NCBI GenBank assembly: GCA_023410595.1
Contig: JAEYPO010000034.1
Span: forward strand, 1-64,000
DNA: 64,000 bases
Direction of reading: 5' to 3'
Origin: Bacillota bacterium
Lineage (GTDB): Bacteria > Bacillota > Clostridia > Christensenellales > SZUA-584
Made by a program: the position numbers and the translations under genes. The notes beneath the pieces are model-generated. The model worked only from the letters and a program-made list of their open reading frames with translations, searched no databases and had not been told where the DNA came from. This document shows positions 16,489-24,684 of the stretch, one piece after another. Each line of letters opens with the position of its first letter. Position 1 is the first letter of the stretch.

Positions 16489-18519
16489 TCAGCCTGCGAA
16501 AACCGAACGCACTATTGGTATTACATAGTGGCTGCCTTCCCTGCCCTTAACGTCTTCTATCATCGCCACGGCAAGATACTGCTTGGCGCTTTTGTCAGCG
16601 GGATATATAACGAACCACCCAAGCTCCGTGCCTTCCGTATCGTCCTTAGAGCTTTTTATCTCGGCTGTGCCAGTCTTGCCGGCGTAGCTCACACCGTCTA
16701 TTTTAAATGAATGGCCGGTGCCGTCCGGGTTTTCAATCACCTGCATCATCGCGCTTTTCACTGTGTTTACCGCGTCGTCCGTAAACACGTTTTCCTTCCA
16801 GACAGCCGGGGTTTTGCCTTTTTCGAGGTAAGGCGTCATCATATCGCCGCCGTTTACAAACGCTGAATATATCGAAGCCATATGTACGGGATTTACCTCC
16901 ACCTTGCCCTGTCCGAAGCCGCTGTTCGCTACGTCTATCTCGTCCGCAAACTTAAGTTCTATGCCGAACGATGAGCGGCCAAGCCCGAATTCGAACGGAA
17001 CGTCTTCGCCGAAGCCTATGCTGACAAGGCCGTCGGCAAGCGCTCCGCCGCCGATTTTCAGAGCAGCTTTTGCGAAATATATGTTATCAGAGTATACAAG
17101 AGCGTTTGTAACGTTTGCCGCGCCGCCGTATTGTTTCAAAGTGGATATGCTGTAATCGTTCCAGCCGTCCTTCTTCCATGTCGTCCCGCTGGGCCCGAAG
17201 TCTTCCTCCGCCGCAAATGCGCCGCCGCTAAGCCCCAGAGCCGCTATAATGGGCTTTATAGACGAACCCGGCGCGTACGTCGCTTTAAAGCGGTTATACA
17301 TAGGCCGCGTCTCTTCATTGTTATATTCGTTCCAACGTTCCTCCGTCAGCCCCAGTATAAAATCGTTGGGGTCGTAGGATGGCGTGCTCACAAGCGCAAG
17401 TATCTCGCCTGTCTTAGGGTCCATAACGACCGCTGCTCCCTTATCGTTCTTCATCTGCTCATATAATTTGGCCTGAAGGCCTGAATCTATGGTGAGCGTT
17501 ACGTTTTCACCGTTGCGTTCCTCGATGCTTGCGAGCACTTGCTTTTCGTTGCCATCCTTGTCGGCGATGTATATCTTGCAGCCGTCAACGCCGCGTATAC
17601 GCTCTTCAAGCAGCTTTTCCATGCCCACCTTGCCTATCAAGCTGTCGGCATTATATCCCTCGCCCGGATGCTCGTCCAGCTCTTCTTTGGTGATGCTGCG
17701 TATGTAACCGGTGAGAGCCGCGGTGGCGGGGCCAAGCTTATATACTCTGTCCTGCGTCGTATTGAGTGCTATTCCCTTTATCGCAAGCAGCTGTGTTTTT
17801 TTATCCTCGTCGGTATACGAGATGTTCTTAAGGGGAACGAACAGGTCGTCTTTCACCCATTTTTCTGACAGCTTGGCGCCGATGTCTTCCACAGTCATGC
17901 CGAGTATCTGCGCCGCCGCCGCAATATCGTTCTCACGCGTTTCTGGGTTTATCTTTCCGGGGACAAAGCCTACCGAATAGACGTCGGCCTTGCCCACGAG
18001 CAGCTCCCCGTTTCTGTCGAGCATGCTTCCGCGCTCGCCTTTAATAGTTTTTACACGCACTTTATCGTCGTCGTTAAGGCCCGGAAATATGATGTTGGAG
18101 TTCCATTCGAGCTTATATACGCCGTCATAATCCCCGAACTCCGCCGTACCCGGAAAGTTGATCTGCCCCGCCTGCGTTTCCATCGACGTCATATATTTTA
18201 CTGAGCTTCCATCGGCGGTCACGTCGGATATCGCGATATTTTTTGCTTGTATGCCTTCGTATATGTTTTTGTTGCGGGTAACAAAGTCTTCTTTGGACAT
18301 AGTGCTGTTTTCGCTGATGAATCCGTACATCTTATCATAATCCCTGTCGTTAACTGCGGACATATACGCCTTTATGATATCCTCCGGGCTAACCGGCTCG
18401 GCTGAAGTCGGCTCGGCCGTAGACGCAGTATCCGCGCACGCAGACGATATGATTATCATAACAGCTATAATAAAACACAATATAAAACGCTTCTTACTCA
18501 ACTTAAATCTCCGTTTCAT
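16489..18519 (-). CDS. Penicillin-binding transpeptidase with NTF2-like (MecA-type) N-domain, lipoprotein
   Basis: A class B penicillin-binding protein of 676 residues that cross-links peptidoglycan outside the membrane. The N-terminus has a lipoprotein-like signal (FIIAVMIIISSAC). Domains in order are an NTF2-like MecA N-domain (about 40-150), a PBP dimerisation domain (about 165-310) and the transpeptidase domain (about 345-670). Active-site motifs are SSIK (APGSSIKPI), SDN (YSDNIYF) and KTG (AGKTGTAE). The first ATG lacks a clear ribosome site, whereas CGGAG lies six bases before an in-frame TTG at 18501, so the shorter start may be the real one. Its placement between queA and tgt is unusual. 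Confidence 0.92.
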   Translation of the reverse strand: MKRRFKLSKKRFILCFIIAVMIIISSACADTASTAEPTSAEPVSPEDIIKAYMSAVNDRDYDKMYGFISENSTMSKEDFVTRNKNIYEGIQAKNIAISDVTADGSSVKYMTSMETQAGQINFPGTAEFGDYDGVYKLEWNSNIIFPGLNDDDKVRVKTIKGERGSMLDRNGELLVGKADVYSVGFVPGKINPETRENDIAAAAQILGMTVEDIGAKLSEKWVKDDLFVPLKNISYTDEDKKTQLLAIKGIALNTTQDRVYKLGPATAALTGYIRSITKEELDEHPGEGYNADSLIGKVGMEKLLEERIRGVDGCKIYIADKDGNEKQVLASIEERNGENVTLTIDSGLQAKLYEQMKNDKGAAVVMDPKTGEILALVSTPSYDPNDFILGLTEERWNEYNNEETRPMYNRFKATYAPGSSIKPIIAALGLSGGAFAAEEDFGPSGTTWKKDGWNDYSISTLKQYGGAANVTNALVYSDNIYFAKAALKIGGGALADGLVSIGFGEDVPFEFGLGRSSFGIELKFADEIDVANSGFGQGKVEVNPVHMASIYSAFVNGGDMMTPYLEKGKTPAVWKENVFTDDAVNTVKSAMMQVIENPDGTGHSFKIDGVSYAGKTGTAEIKSSKDDTEGTELGWFVIYPADKSAKQYLAVAMIEDVKGREGSHYVIPIVRSVFAG

Positions 18520-18546
18520 TCTGATGGATTTACATATTTTCCATTT

Positions 18547-18575
18547 ATTATAACTTATATATCGGGCGTGTTCAA
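18547..18575 (-). promoter_or_regulatory. Promoter of the penicillin-binding protein gene
   Basis: TTGAAC (18570-18575), 17 bases, TATAAT (18547-18552) on the minus strand. The match is close to the housekeeping consensus, so this gene need not depend on the upstream ruv promoter. Confidence 0.7.
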
Positions 18576-18693
18576 ATATAATATGTGATATTATCTATGA
18601 ATATTTGCATAGGAATTACAAAGCCATACCTGCATTTTCTCTGTTATTCATACGGTACGGCTTAAAACAAGGCGGTATTCTGTTATTCGGAAT

Positions 18694-19716
18694 TTATAAT
18701 ATAAGCATCGCGTCGCCGAAGCTGAAGAAGCGGTATCTTAATTCAACGGCCTGCTTATAGAGCTCGAGCACCTTTTCTCTTCCCGCGAAAGCCGAAACGA
18801 GCATGAGCAGCGTCGACTCTGGCAAGTGGAAATTAGTTATCATCGCGTCCACAGCTCTAAAACTGTAACCGGGCGTTATGAATATACCCGTGTTGCCGCT
18901 GCCCGCCTGTACTGTTCCGCATTCGTCAGAAACCGACTCAAGGGTGCGCACGCTCGTCGTGCCTACGGCTATTATCCTGCCGCCGCATTTGCGCGCGCCG
19001 TTTATCATTGAGGCCGTCTGTTCAGACACAGAATAGTATTCCTCGTGCATTATATGGTCCTCGACGTTTTCCGACTTGACGGGCCGGAACGTACCCAGAC
19101 CCACGTGCAGCAGCAGCCTTGCAATACTCACGCCGCTTTGCTCTATATTTTGAAGCAGCCCGGGCGTAAAGTGCAGCCCCGCGGTGGGCGCCGCGGCAGA
19201 TCCCTGCTCTTTGGCGTACACTGTCTGATACCGCGTTTTATCGGCCAGCTTCTCATGTATATAAGGAGGCAGCGGCATTTCGCCCAGTTCGTCGAGTATC
19301 TCTTCAAACACTCCGCCGTATGAGAAACGCACCTCCGTGACTCCGTCCTGCTTCTTTTGTAGTATTTCCGCCGAAAGCTTCCCTGAAAAATCCACCGTAT
19401 CGCCGGTACTAAGCTTCCTGCCCGGCCTCATTATGACGTCCCAGTTTGTAAGAGAAATACGTTTTAGCAGCAAAAATTCGCACGCGCGGCCCGTGCCGCG
19501 CTTTTCTCCGTACAACCTTGCGGGTATTACCTTCGTCTCGTTTATCACGAGCACGTCTTTGGGCTTTAAATATTCCGTTATGTCGGAAAACACCCTGTGC
19601 CTAATTTCGTCCGTTTCCCTGTTGTAAACAAAAAGCCTTGACTTGTCGCGCTCGGCAATTGGCGTCTGCGCTATAAGGCTTTCGTCAAGGTCGTAATAAA
19701 AATCGCTTGTCTTCAA
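18694..19716 (-). CDS. queA: S-adenosylmethionine:tRNA ribosyltransferase-isomerase
   Basis: Transfers and isomerises the ribosyl group of S-adenosylmethionine to preQ1-34 in tRNA, giving epoxyqueuosine. The 340 residues show the family N-terminus DFYYDLDESLIAQTP, the motif APTAGLHFT (near 180) and VGTTSVRTLES (near 245). The start is TTG, directly after the ruvB stop codon, with GGAGG five bases upstream; no ATG is available nearby. Cotranscribed with ruvB, ruvA and ruvC, as in many Bacillota. Confidence 0.97.
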   Translation of the reverse strand: MKTSDFYYDLDESLIAQTPIAERDKSRLFVYNRETDEIRHRVFSDITEYLKPKDVLVINETKVIPARLYGEKRGTGRACEFLLLKRISLTNWDVIMRPGRKLSTGDTVDFSGKLSAEILQKKQDGVTEVRFSYGGVFEEILDELGEMPLPPYIHEKLADKTRYQTVYAKEQGSAAAPTAGLHFTPGLLQNIEQSGVSIARLLLHVGLGTFRPVKSENVEDHIMHEEYYSVSEQTASMINGARKCGGRIIAVGTTSVRTLESVSDECGTVQAGSGNTGIFITPGYSFRAVDAMITNFHLPESTLLMLVSAFAGREKVLELYKQAVELRYRFFSFGDAMLIL

Positions 19717-20757
19717 CTATTCCTCCGTAATATCCAGCCTTGTCTGCTGCGTATCGCCGGCGTAAGTATAGCCCATATGCGCGTATGCGAGCTTTGTGGC
19801 CACCCTACCCCTCGGCGTCTTGTTTAAAAAACCAAGCTGTATTAGATATGGCTCATATACGTCCTCTATAGTAACCCGTTCCTCGTTAGTCGCAGCACAC
19901 AGCGTATCAAGCCCCACCGGGCCCCCGCCGAACTTCAGCATTATAGTGTCCAGTATATTCTTGTCTACTCCGTCGAGGCCTATCTCGTCTACCTCCAGCA
20001 TCTCAAGCCCATGCCGCGCGGCGTCGAGCGTTATCTCTCCGTTGCCTTGTATTTCCGCGAAGTCGCGTATGCGCTTAAGCAGCCTGTTCGCTACCCTCGG
20101 CGTTCCGCGCGATCGCGATGCGATCTCAAGCGAGGCGTCGTCCTTTACAGGCACTCCGAGTATTCCGGCGGAGCGTTTCACTATGCGCGAGAGCTCTTCG
20201 GGCGTATACATCTGAAGCCGGTGTATAACACCGAACCGGTCGCGCAGCGGCGACGTAAGCATTCCGGCTCTCGTCGTCGCGCCCACGAGCGTAAACTTCG
20301 GCAAATCGAGCCTAAGCGTCCTCGCGGACGGGCCTTTTCCTATTATTATATCCAGAGAAAAGTCTTCCATAGCGGGGTACAGCACCTCTTCCACACTGCT
20401 GGAGAGCCTGTGCACCTCGTCAATAAACAGCACATCGCCTTTGTTAAGGTTTGTAAGTATGGAAGCAAGGTCTCCCGGCCGCTCTATCGCGGGCCCAGAA
20501 GTCACGCGTATGTTAACACCCATCTCGGCGGCGATAATAAATGCCAGCGTAGTCTTGCCAAGGCCCGGAGGCCCATAAAGCAGCACGTGGTCAAGAGGCT
20601 CGCTTCGCTGTTTCGCGGCTGCCATAAAGACTTTAAGATTCTCTTTCGCCTTCTCCTGCCCCACATATTCGTCGAGCGTCTTGGGACGCAGCGAATAATC
20701 CGTAACCGCTTCCGCTTCATTCAGCTCGGCGGAAACAATCCTGCTCTCTTCAGTCAT
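19717..20757 (-). CDS. ruvB: Holliday junction DNA helicase motor RuvB
   Basis: Hexameric AAA+ motor that drives branch migration of Holliday junctions with RuvA. The 346 residues contain Walker A GPPGLGKTT (near 62), Walker B LFIDEVHRL (near 115), sensor 1 VGATTRAGML and a winged-helix C-terminus. GGAGG precedes the ATG. It starts 10 bases after ruvA ends and its stop codon abuts the queA start. Confidence 0.98.
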   Translation of the reverse strand: MTEESRIVSAELNEAEAVTDYSLRPKTLDEYVGQEKAKENLKVFMAAAKQRSEPLDHVLLYGPPGLGKTTLAFIIAAEMGVNIRVTSGPAIERPGDLASILTNLNKGDVLFIDEVHRLSSSVEEVLYPAMEDFSLDIIIGKGPSARTLRLDLPKFTLVGATTRAGMLTSPLRDRFGVIHRLQMYTPEELSRIVKRSAGILGVPVKDDASLEIASRSRGTPRVANRLLKRIRDFAEIQGNGEITLDAARHGLEMLEVDEIGLDGVDKNILDTIMLKFGGGPVGLDTLCAATNEERVTIEDVYEPYLIQLGFLNKTPRGRVATKLAYAHMGYTYAGDTQQTRLDITEE

Positions 20758-20767
20758 GCCGCCTCCT

Positions 20768-21352
20768 TCAAGCGCCTATGCGCTTTAATGCCATCAGTAT
20801 TATGTCTTCCGCTGTGTCGCCGAGGTTCTTAACGGACGATACGGCGCGAATCGCTTCCGCCCTGTTATATCCGAGCGATACGAGCGCGCTCACCGCTTCG
20901 GTTTCTTTGTCCGCAGCCACGGCGGAAATGCCGCCTTCCTCTGCCATGCCCGCGTCAGATATCTTGCCCGCGAGGTCTATTATTATCCTCTGGGCAGTCT
21001 TCTTACCCACGCCGCTTATCTTTTCAAACGCGCGTTCGTCCGAAGTTATAACGGCCGCCGCAATATCGCTTACCTTCATCGCAGAAAGTATGGACAGCGC
21101 TACTTTAGGCCCTATGCCCGAAACGCCCGTAAGCTTAATGAATATCTCTTTCTCTTCGGGCGTGATAAAGCCGTACAGTGTATGCGCGTCTTCCCTCACG
21201 ACAAAGTGGCAGAAGAGCTTAGCATTTTCGCCCGTCTTTATATGAATCAGAGACTGCGCGGTCGTGTTTATGCGGTAACCTACGCCGCAGGCTTCTACCA
21301 CCGCGTAATCCTTTCCCGTTTCCGTTACCTCGCCCCTGATATAATCGTACAT
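20768..21352 (-). CDS. ruvA: Holliday junction DNA helicase subunit RuvA
   Basis: Tetrameric junction-binding protein that loads RuvB. The 194 residues start MYDYIRGEVTE (OB-fold domain I), followed by helix-hairpin-helix domain II (LTGVSGIGPKVALSILSAM, then KISGVGKKTAQRIIIDLAGK) and a C-terminal UBA-like domain III (AVSALVSLGYNRAEA). The ATG at 21352 has AAGGAG eight bases upstream. A further in-frame ATG 60 bases upstream would add a non-homologous stretch that overlaps the end of ruvC, so it is not chosen. Confidence 0.97.
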   Translation of the reverse strand: MYDYIRGEVTETGKDYAVVEACGVGYRINTTAQSLIHIKTGENAKLFCHFVVREDAHTLYGFITPEEKEIFIKLTGVSGIGPKVALSILSAMKVSDIAAAVITSDERAFEKISGVGKKTAQRIIIDLAGKISDAGMAEEGGISAVAADKETEAVSALVSLGYNRAEAIRAVSSVKNLGDTAEDIILMALKRIGA

Positions 21353-21363
21353 ATAAGAGCTCC

Positions 21364-21858
21364 TTATTTTATCCTGAAGTTTTCCGCGAACCTGCAGCTG
21401 TGCGCGTGGCATATTGCGCAGGCCACGGCGTCCGCGGCGTCGTCCGGCTTTATCACGTCGCCAAGGCCCAAAAAAAGCCGCACCATCTCCTGCACCTGTT
21501 TTTTGTCCGCTCTGCCGTAGCCCACGACGGCCTGTTTTATCTGAATAGGCGTATATTCGTAAAGCCCTGCGCCCGAGTCAAAAGCGGCAGCCATGGCGGC
21601 GCCCCGCGCCTGCGCTACCTGTATCACCGTCTTGACGTTCTTGCCGGAAAACAGCTCTTCAAACGCTACGCAATCGGGAGTGTATTTTGAAAGCAGCTGT
21701 TTTATATTCGTATATATAGCCCAAAGGCGTTTAGGAAACGGCATTTCGGCTTTTGTAACGATAACGCCGCATTCTAATAGCGTTACCTTGTCGTTGTTTG
21801 TTTCTATGACCCCGTAACCCATAAGAGCGAGCCCTGGGTCTATTCCGAGTATCTTCAT
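21364..21858 (-). CDS. ruvC: Crossover junction endodeoxyribonuclease RuvC
   Basis: Dimeric nuclease that resolves Holliday junctions after RuvAB migration. The 164 residues show the RNase H-like fold with catalytic acidic residues Asp7 (GIDPGLA), Glu near 67 (FEELF) and the C-terminal pair in KPDDAADAVACAICH. The start MKILGIDPG is canonical although its AAAGG site lies 13 bases away. It is the first gene of ruvC-ruvA-ruvB-queA. A consensus promoter lies at 21957-21985, with about 90 bases of leader. Confidence 0.97.
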   Translation of the reverse strand: MKILGIDPGLALMGYGVIETNNDKVTLLECGVIVTKAEMPFPKRLWAIYTNIKQLLSKYTPDCVAFEELFSGKNVKTVIQVAQARGAAMAAAFDSGAGLYEYTPIQIKQAVVGYGRADKKQVQEMVRLFLGLGDVIKPDDAADAVACAICHAHSCRFAENFRIK

Positions 21859-21956
21859 TAAAAAAGCGCAGCCTTTCGCGTATCGCGCCCCTATAGCCTT
21901 TACTTCGCATAAACAACGAGGGGCTCTTGATACGGTTAACTAAATCTACTCATATA

Positions 21957-21985
21957 ACTATAATTGCACTGAGTAACGTTGTCAA
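21957..21985 (-). promoter_or_regulatory. ruvC operon promoter
   Basis: TTGACA (21980-21985), 17 bases, TATAGT (21957-21962) on the minus strand. The leader down to the ruvC ATG contains a GCCCCT/AGGGGC dyad. Confidence 0.75.
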
Positions 21986-22022
21986 ACAGATAAACGCCAC
22001 ACCAAATGCATGCCGCCGTAAA

Positions 22023-22060
22023 GCCACACGACTTGGGCCGCCGCTAAAGCGGCGATAAGG
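22023..22060. repeat. Copy of the ACGACTTGGGC hairpin repeat
   Basis: CACGACTTGGGC (22027-22038) followed by CGCCGC-taaa-GCGGCG (22039-22054). It is the inverted counterpart of 339-372 with two compensatory stem changes. It sits in the gap between ruvC and rplT and is not coding. Confidence 0.6.
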
Positions 22061-22075
22061 CCCCGTATAAAACAA

Positions 22076-22106
22076 AAGCCTCCGTAATTGCGGAAGCTTT
22101 TGTATC
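22076..22106 (-). terminator. Terminator of infC-rpmI-rplT
   Basis: On the minus strand AAAGCTTCCG and CGGAGGCTTTTG form a stem around CAATTA and end in TTTT. It lies about 60 bases after the rplT stop codon. Confidence 0.7.
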
Positions 22107-22156
22107 AGCTTACATTACCAACCCGATAAGTCAGATGACTTTTTGGGATTCTTTTG

Positions 22157-22516
22157 TTAAGCATTAAGTTTTTCCTTTGCGACGTTTACCATCCCGGCAA
22201 ATGCGGTTTTATCGTTAACAGCCATGTCCGCAAGTATCTTTCTGTTTACCTGGACACCGGCTAGTTTTAAACCGTTTATAAGGCGTGAATAGCTTAAGCC
22301 GTTTACCCTCGCTTCGGCGTTTATCCTTGTTATCCAAAGGCTTCTGAAATCTCTTTTTCTGAGCTTCCTGCCGACATAAGCGTATCTTAAGGATTTCATT
22401 ACGGCCTGATTAGCCGCTCTGAACTGCTTTGACTTCGCTCCGAAATAACCTTTAGCGAGTTTTAATATCTTCTTGTGTTTTTTACGGGCGTTTATTGCCC
22501 CTTTTACTCTTGCCAT
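22157..22516 (-). CDS. rplT: 50S ribosomal protein L20
   Basis: Early-assembly protein of the large subunit that binds 23S rRNA and, in Bacillota, represses its own operon through the leader RNA. The 119 residues start MARVKGAINARKKHKKILKLAKGYFG and contain the characteristic RDFRSLWITRINAEAR (near 50-65). It is very basic, without cysteine. Last gene of infC-rpmI-rplT. Confidence 0.98.
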   Translation of the reverse strand: MARVKGAINARKKHKKILKLAKGYFGAKSKQFRAANQAVMKSLRYAYVGRKLRKRDFRSLWITRINAEARVNGLSYSRLINGLKLAGVQVNRKILADMAVNDKTAFAGMVNVAKEKLNA

Positions 22517-22538
22517 TTTAGCATTACCTCCTGAAAGT

Positions 22539-22736
22539 CTACTTATAAGGGATCAGCTGTTTGATGCTCTTCTCTTCAGAAGCATCCACATATGTTCCCT
22601 GCCTCAAGTTCCTCTTGCGCTTTGTGCTCTTTTTGTTGAGGATGTGGCTTTTGTAAGCTTTTGCTCTCTTAATTTTGCCGCTCTTGGTGAGAGAAAATCT
22701 TTTGGCGGCGCCCCTGTGCGTCTTGATTTTTGGCAT
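22539..22736 (-). CDS. rpmI: 50S ribosomal protein L35
   Basis: A 65-residue basic protein of the large subunit, MPKIKTHRGAAKRFSLTKSGKIKR at the N-terminus and the usual KSHILNKKSTKRKRNLR segment. It lies between infC and rplT with about 20-base gaps, the conserved order for this operon. Confidence 0.98.
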   Translation of the reverse strand: MPKIKTHRGAAKRFSLTKSGKIKRAKAYKSHILNKKSTKRKRNLRQGTYVDASEEKSIKQLIPYK

Positions 22737-22755
22737 CCTTTTTGTATCCTCCTCG

Positions 22756-23265
22756 TTAGTTCTTTGGTGCTAATATCATAAACATATTTCTGCCCTCGAT
22801 TTTAGCCTGTTTCTCTATCGAAGCGTTTTCCTGTACCATAGCAAAGAATTCGTTCATGACCTGCATGCCCTGCTCTGTATGAGCCATCTGTCTTCCCCTG
22901 AAGCGTATTGAGACCTTCACTTTATCTCCGGCGTTTAAAAACTTCGATACATTTTTCGCTTTAACCTCAAGGTCATGCTTGTCAATTGTCGCAGAAAGCC
23001 TCATCTCTTTCAATTCAATGATCTTTTGGTTCTTCTTCGCCTCCCGCTGCTTTTTGGCCTGCTCGAATCTGAATTTACCGTAATCCATTATCTTGCATAC
23101 CGGCGGATTCGCGTTAGGTGAAACCTTAACAAGATCAAGACCCTTTTGTTCCGCAATCTCCATCGCCTCACGCGCAGACATAACACCCAACTGCTGACCG
23201 TCGTCCGATACAACGCGGACGCTCCTGTCGCGTATCTGCTCGTTAATCTGATGTTCAGTTGCTAT
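22756..23265 (-). CDS. infC: Translation initiation factor IF-3, probable AUA start
   Basis: Binds the 30S subunit, prevents premature joining of 50S and proofreads the initiator codon. The protein has the N-domain (TEHQINEQIRDRSVRVVSDD), the linker helix and the C-domain (LRLSATIDKHDL-type region, then VKVSIRFRGRQMAHTEQG). The perfect GGAGGTG site at 23271-23278 stands six bases before an ATA codon that begins exactly where family members begin. The only in-frame ATG overlaps that GGAGG and has no site of its own. IF-3 genes are known to use rare starts (AUU, AUA) for self-control, so 169 residues from ATA is preferred. Confidence 0.93.
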   Translation of the reverse strand: MATEHQINEQIRDRSVRVVSDDGQQLGVMSAREAMEIAEQKGLDLVKVSPNANPPVCKIMDYGKFRFEQAKKQREAKKNQKIIELKEMRLSATIDKHDLEVKAKNVSKFLNAGDKVKVSIRFRGRQMAHTEQGMQVMNEFFAMVQENASIEKQAKIEGRNMFMILAPKN

Positions 23266-23337
23266 AGTAAACACCTCCATATTTATTATGCGCACATTTT
23301 ATGCGCGCTTAGGAACGGCACAGCCATTCCGAGCAAT

Positions 23338-23430
23338 AAAAAAACGGGCAGACTACCCGCTATAAACAAATTATTTTGCTTACGCTTACCTTGCCTGGCT
23401 TTGCCGACAGGTGAGAAACGGGCAGTCTCT
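23338..23430 (-). promoter_or_regulatory. Leader attenuator of the infC operon (L20-leader-like)
   Basis: On the minus strand a terminator hairpin CGGGTAGTCTGCCCG (23345-23359) is followed by seven T residues. Upstream AGACTGCCCG (23419-23428) can pair over ten bases, one a G-U, with CGGGTAGTCT (23350-23359), destroying the terminator. Position before infC-rpmI-rplT is that of the L20 autoregulatory leader. I could not check the family consensus, so the class is inferred from context and switch architecture. Confidence 0.65.
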
Positions 23431-23472
23431 ACTTTTCAAGCAGAAAAATAATAGCATAACTTTTTGCTGTTG

Positions 23473-24684
23473 TCAACAGCTTTTACCCGCGAGATAGCCT
23501 GTGGAAAAAGCAATTTGAAGATTATATCCGCCGGTAAGCGCATCAACGTCAATAACTTCGCCCGCGAAATAAAGGCCGCCGCACAATTTGCTTTGCATCG
23601 TCGACGAGTCTATCTCTTTAACGCTCACTCCCCCGCGCGTTATGACGGCTTCCTCTACGGGCCGTTTTGCCTTCACCCCAAGCTCAAAGCCTTTAAGAGC
23701 CCGCTCCAGCCTTGTGCGCTCCTCTTTCGTTATAGAATGAGCCTTCTTTTCGGGGCTTATTCCGGTAACGCCTGCGAAATATGATATAAGCTTTGCGGGG
23801 AGCAGCCCTGAGAGCACATTATTAAAGTCCTTATTGGATTTTTCGGCAAAGTCTTTAAGCAGCCTTGCGTCCAGCGTTTTGTAGTCGAGCGCAGGTTTTA
23901 AGTCGATAATTATCTTGTACCGCCTTGCGTCCTGCATGTAAGCGCTTGCGGACAGCACAAGCGGCCCCGAAACGCCCGTATGAGTAAATAGCATCTCTCC
24001 CTGCTCGCTGAAAACAGTCTTGCCGCCGCTTTTAAGCGTCAATGAAACATTTTTCAGCGTAAGCCCCGCAAGAACGCGCACATCCTCCTCGGTATCCACT
24101 CCTACAAGCGACGCTACAGGCTTTATAACAGTATGCCCCGCCTGCCGCGCAAAATCGTATCCGTCGCCGGTAGAGCCCGTAGACGGATAAGACAGCCCGC
24201 CCGTTGCGACAATAACGCTGTCATACGGCATCTCCTGCCCGCCCAGCTTAATACCCGTTACTCTGTTCTCATTAATTATAAGCCCCTGAACTTTTGAGCC
24301 GAATTTCACGTTTACGCCCGCGCTTACCAGAGCCTTTGAGAGCGCCTTTATAACGTCGCTCGATTTGTCGGATACGGGAAACACGCGCCCTCCCCGCTCG
24401 ACCTTCGTTTCGAGTCCGAATTTCTTAAGCATATCCATAAGGTCGGTATTATTGAACGTATACAGCGCGCTGTACAAAAATACGCCGTTAGAGACGACGT
24501 TATCGAAAAAGTCTTCTATTGGCGCGGCATTAGTTACGTTGCAGCGCCCCTTGCCCGTAAGATAAAGCTTTTTGCCCAGCTTTTCATTCCCGTCAAAAAG
24601 GTCGCAATCCTTACCTGCGGCAGCAGCCGCGTAAGCGGCCATTATGCCCGCCGGGCCGCCCCCAATGATGCAAACGCGTTTCAT
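23473..24684 (-). CDS. NAD(P)/FAD-dependent oxidoreductase, HI0933/BaiN family
   Basis: A 403-residue flavoprotein. The FAD motif IIGGGPAGIMAAYAA is at the N-terminus, GKGRCNVTN near 46 is the HI0933 signature, and ATGGLSYPSTGSTGDGY lies near 165. The C-terminal GGVSVKEIDSSTMQSKLCGGLYFAGEVIDVDALTGGYNLQ is the flavin-closing segment. BaiN of Clostridium scindens acts on bile acids, but most members have no proven substrate and that role is not claimed here. It follows an RpiR-type regulator with no gap, so the regulator may control it. Confidence 0.9.
   Translation of the reverse strand: MKRVCIIGGGPAGIMAAYAAAAAGKDCDLFDGNEKLGKKLYLTGKGRCNVTNAAPIEDFFDNVVSNGVFLYSALYTFNNTDLMDMLKKFGLETKVERGGRVFPVSDKSSDVIKALSKALVSAGVNVKFGSKVQGLIINENRVTGIKLGGQEMPYDSVIVATGGLSYPSTGSTGDGYDFARQAGHTVIKPVASLVGVDTEEDVRVLAGLTLKNVSLTLKSGGKTVFSEQGEMLFTHTGVSGPLVLSASAYMQDARRYKIIIDLKPALDYKTLDARLLKDFAEKSNKDFNNVLSGLLPAKLISYFAGVTGISPEKKAHSITKEERTRLERALKGFELGVKAKRPVEEAVITRGGVSVKEIDSSTMQSKLCGGLYFAGEVIDVDALTGGYNLQIAFSTGYLAGKSC

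Noticed and set aside
20011..20832. 273-codon plus-strand open frame opposite ruvB/ruvA
   Set aside because: Shadow of two secure genes; strongly basic, no family resemblance, no ribosome site.
21353..21412. Longer RuvA start 60 bases upstream
   Set aside because: It overlaps the end of ruvC, adds residues foreign to RuvA and has no ribosome site, whereas 21352 has AAGGAG.
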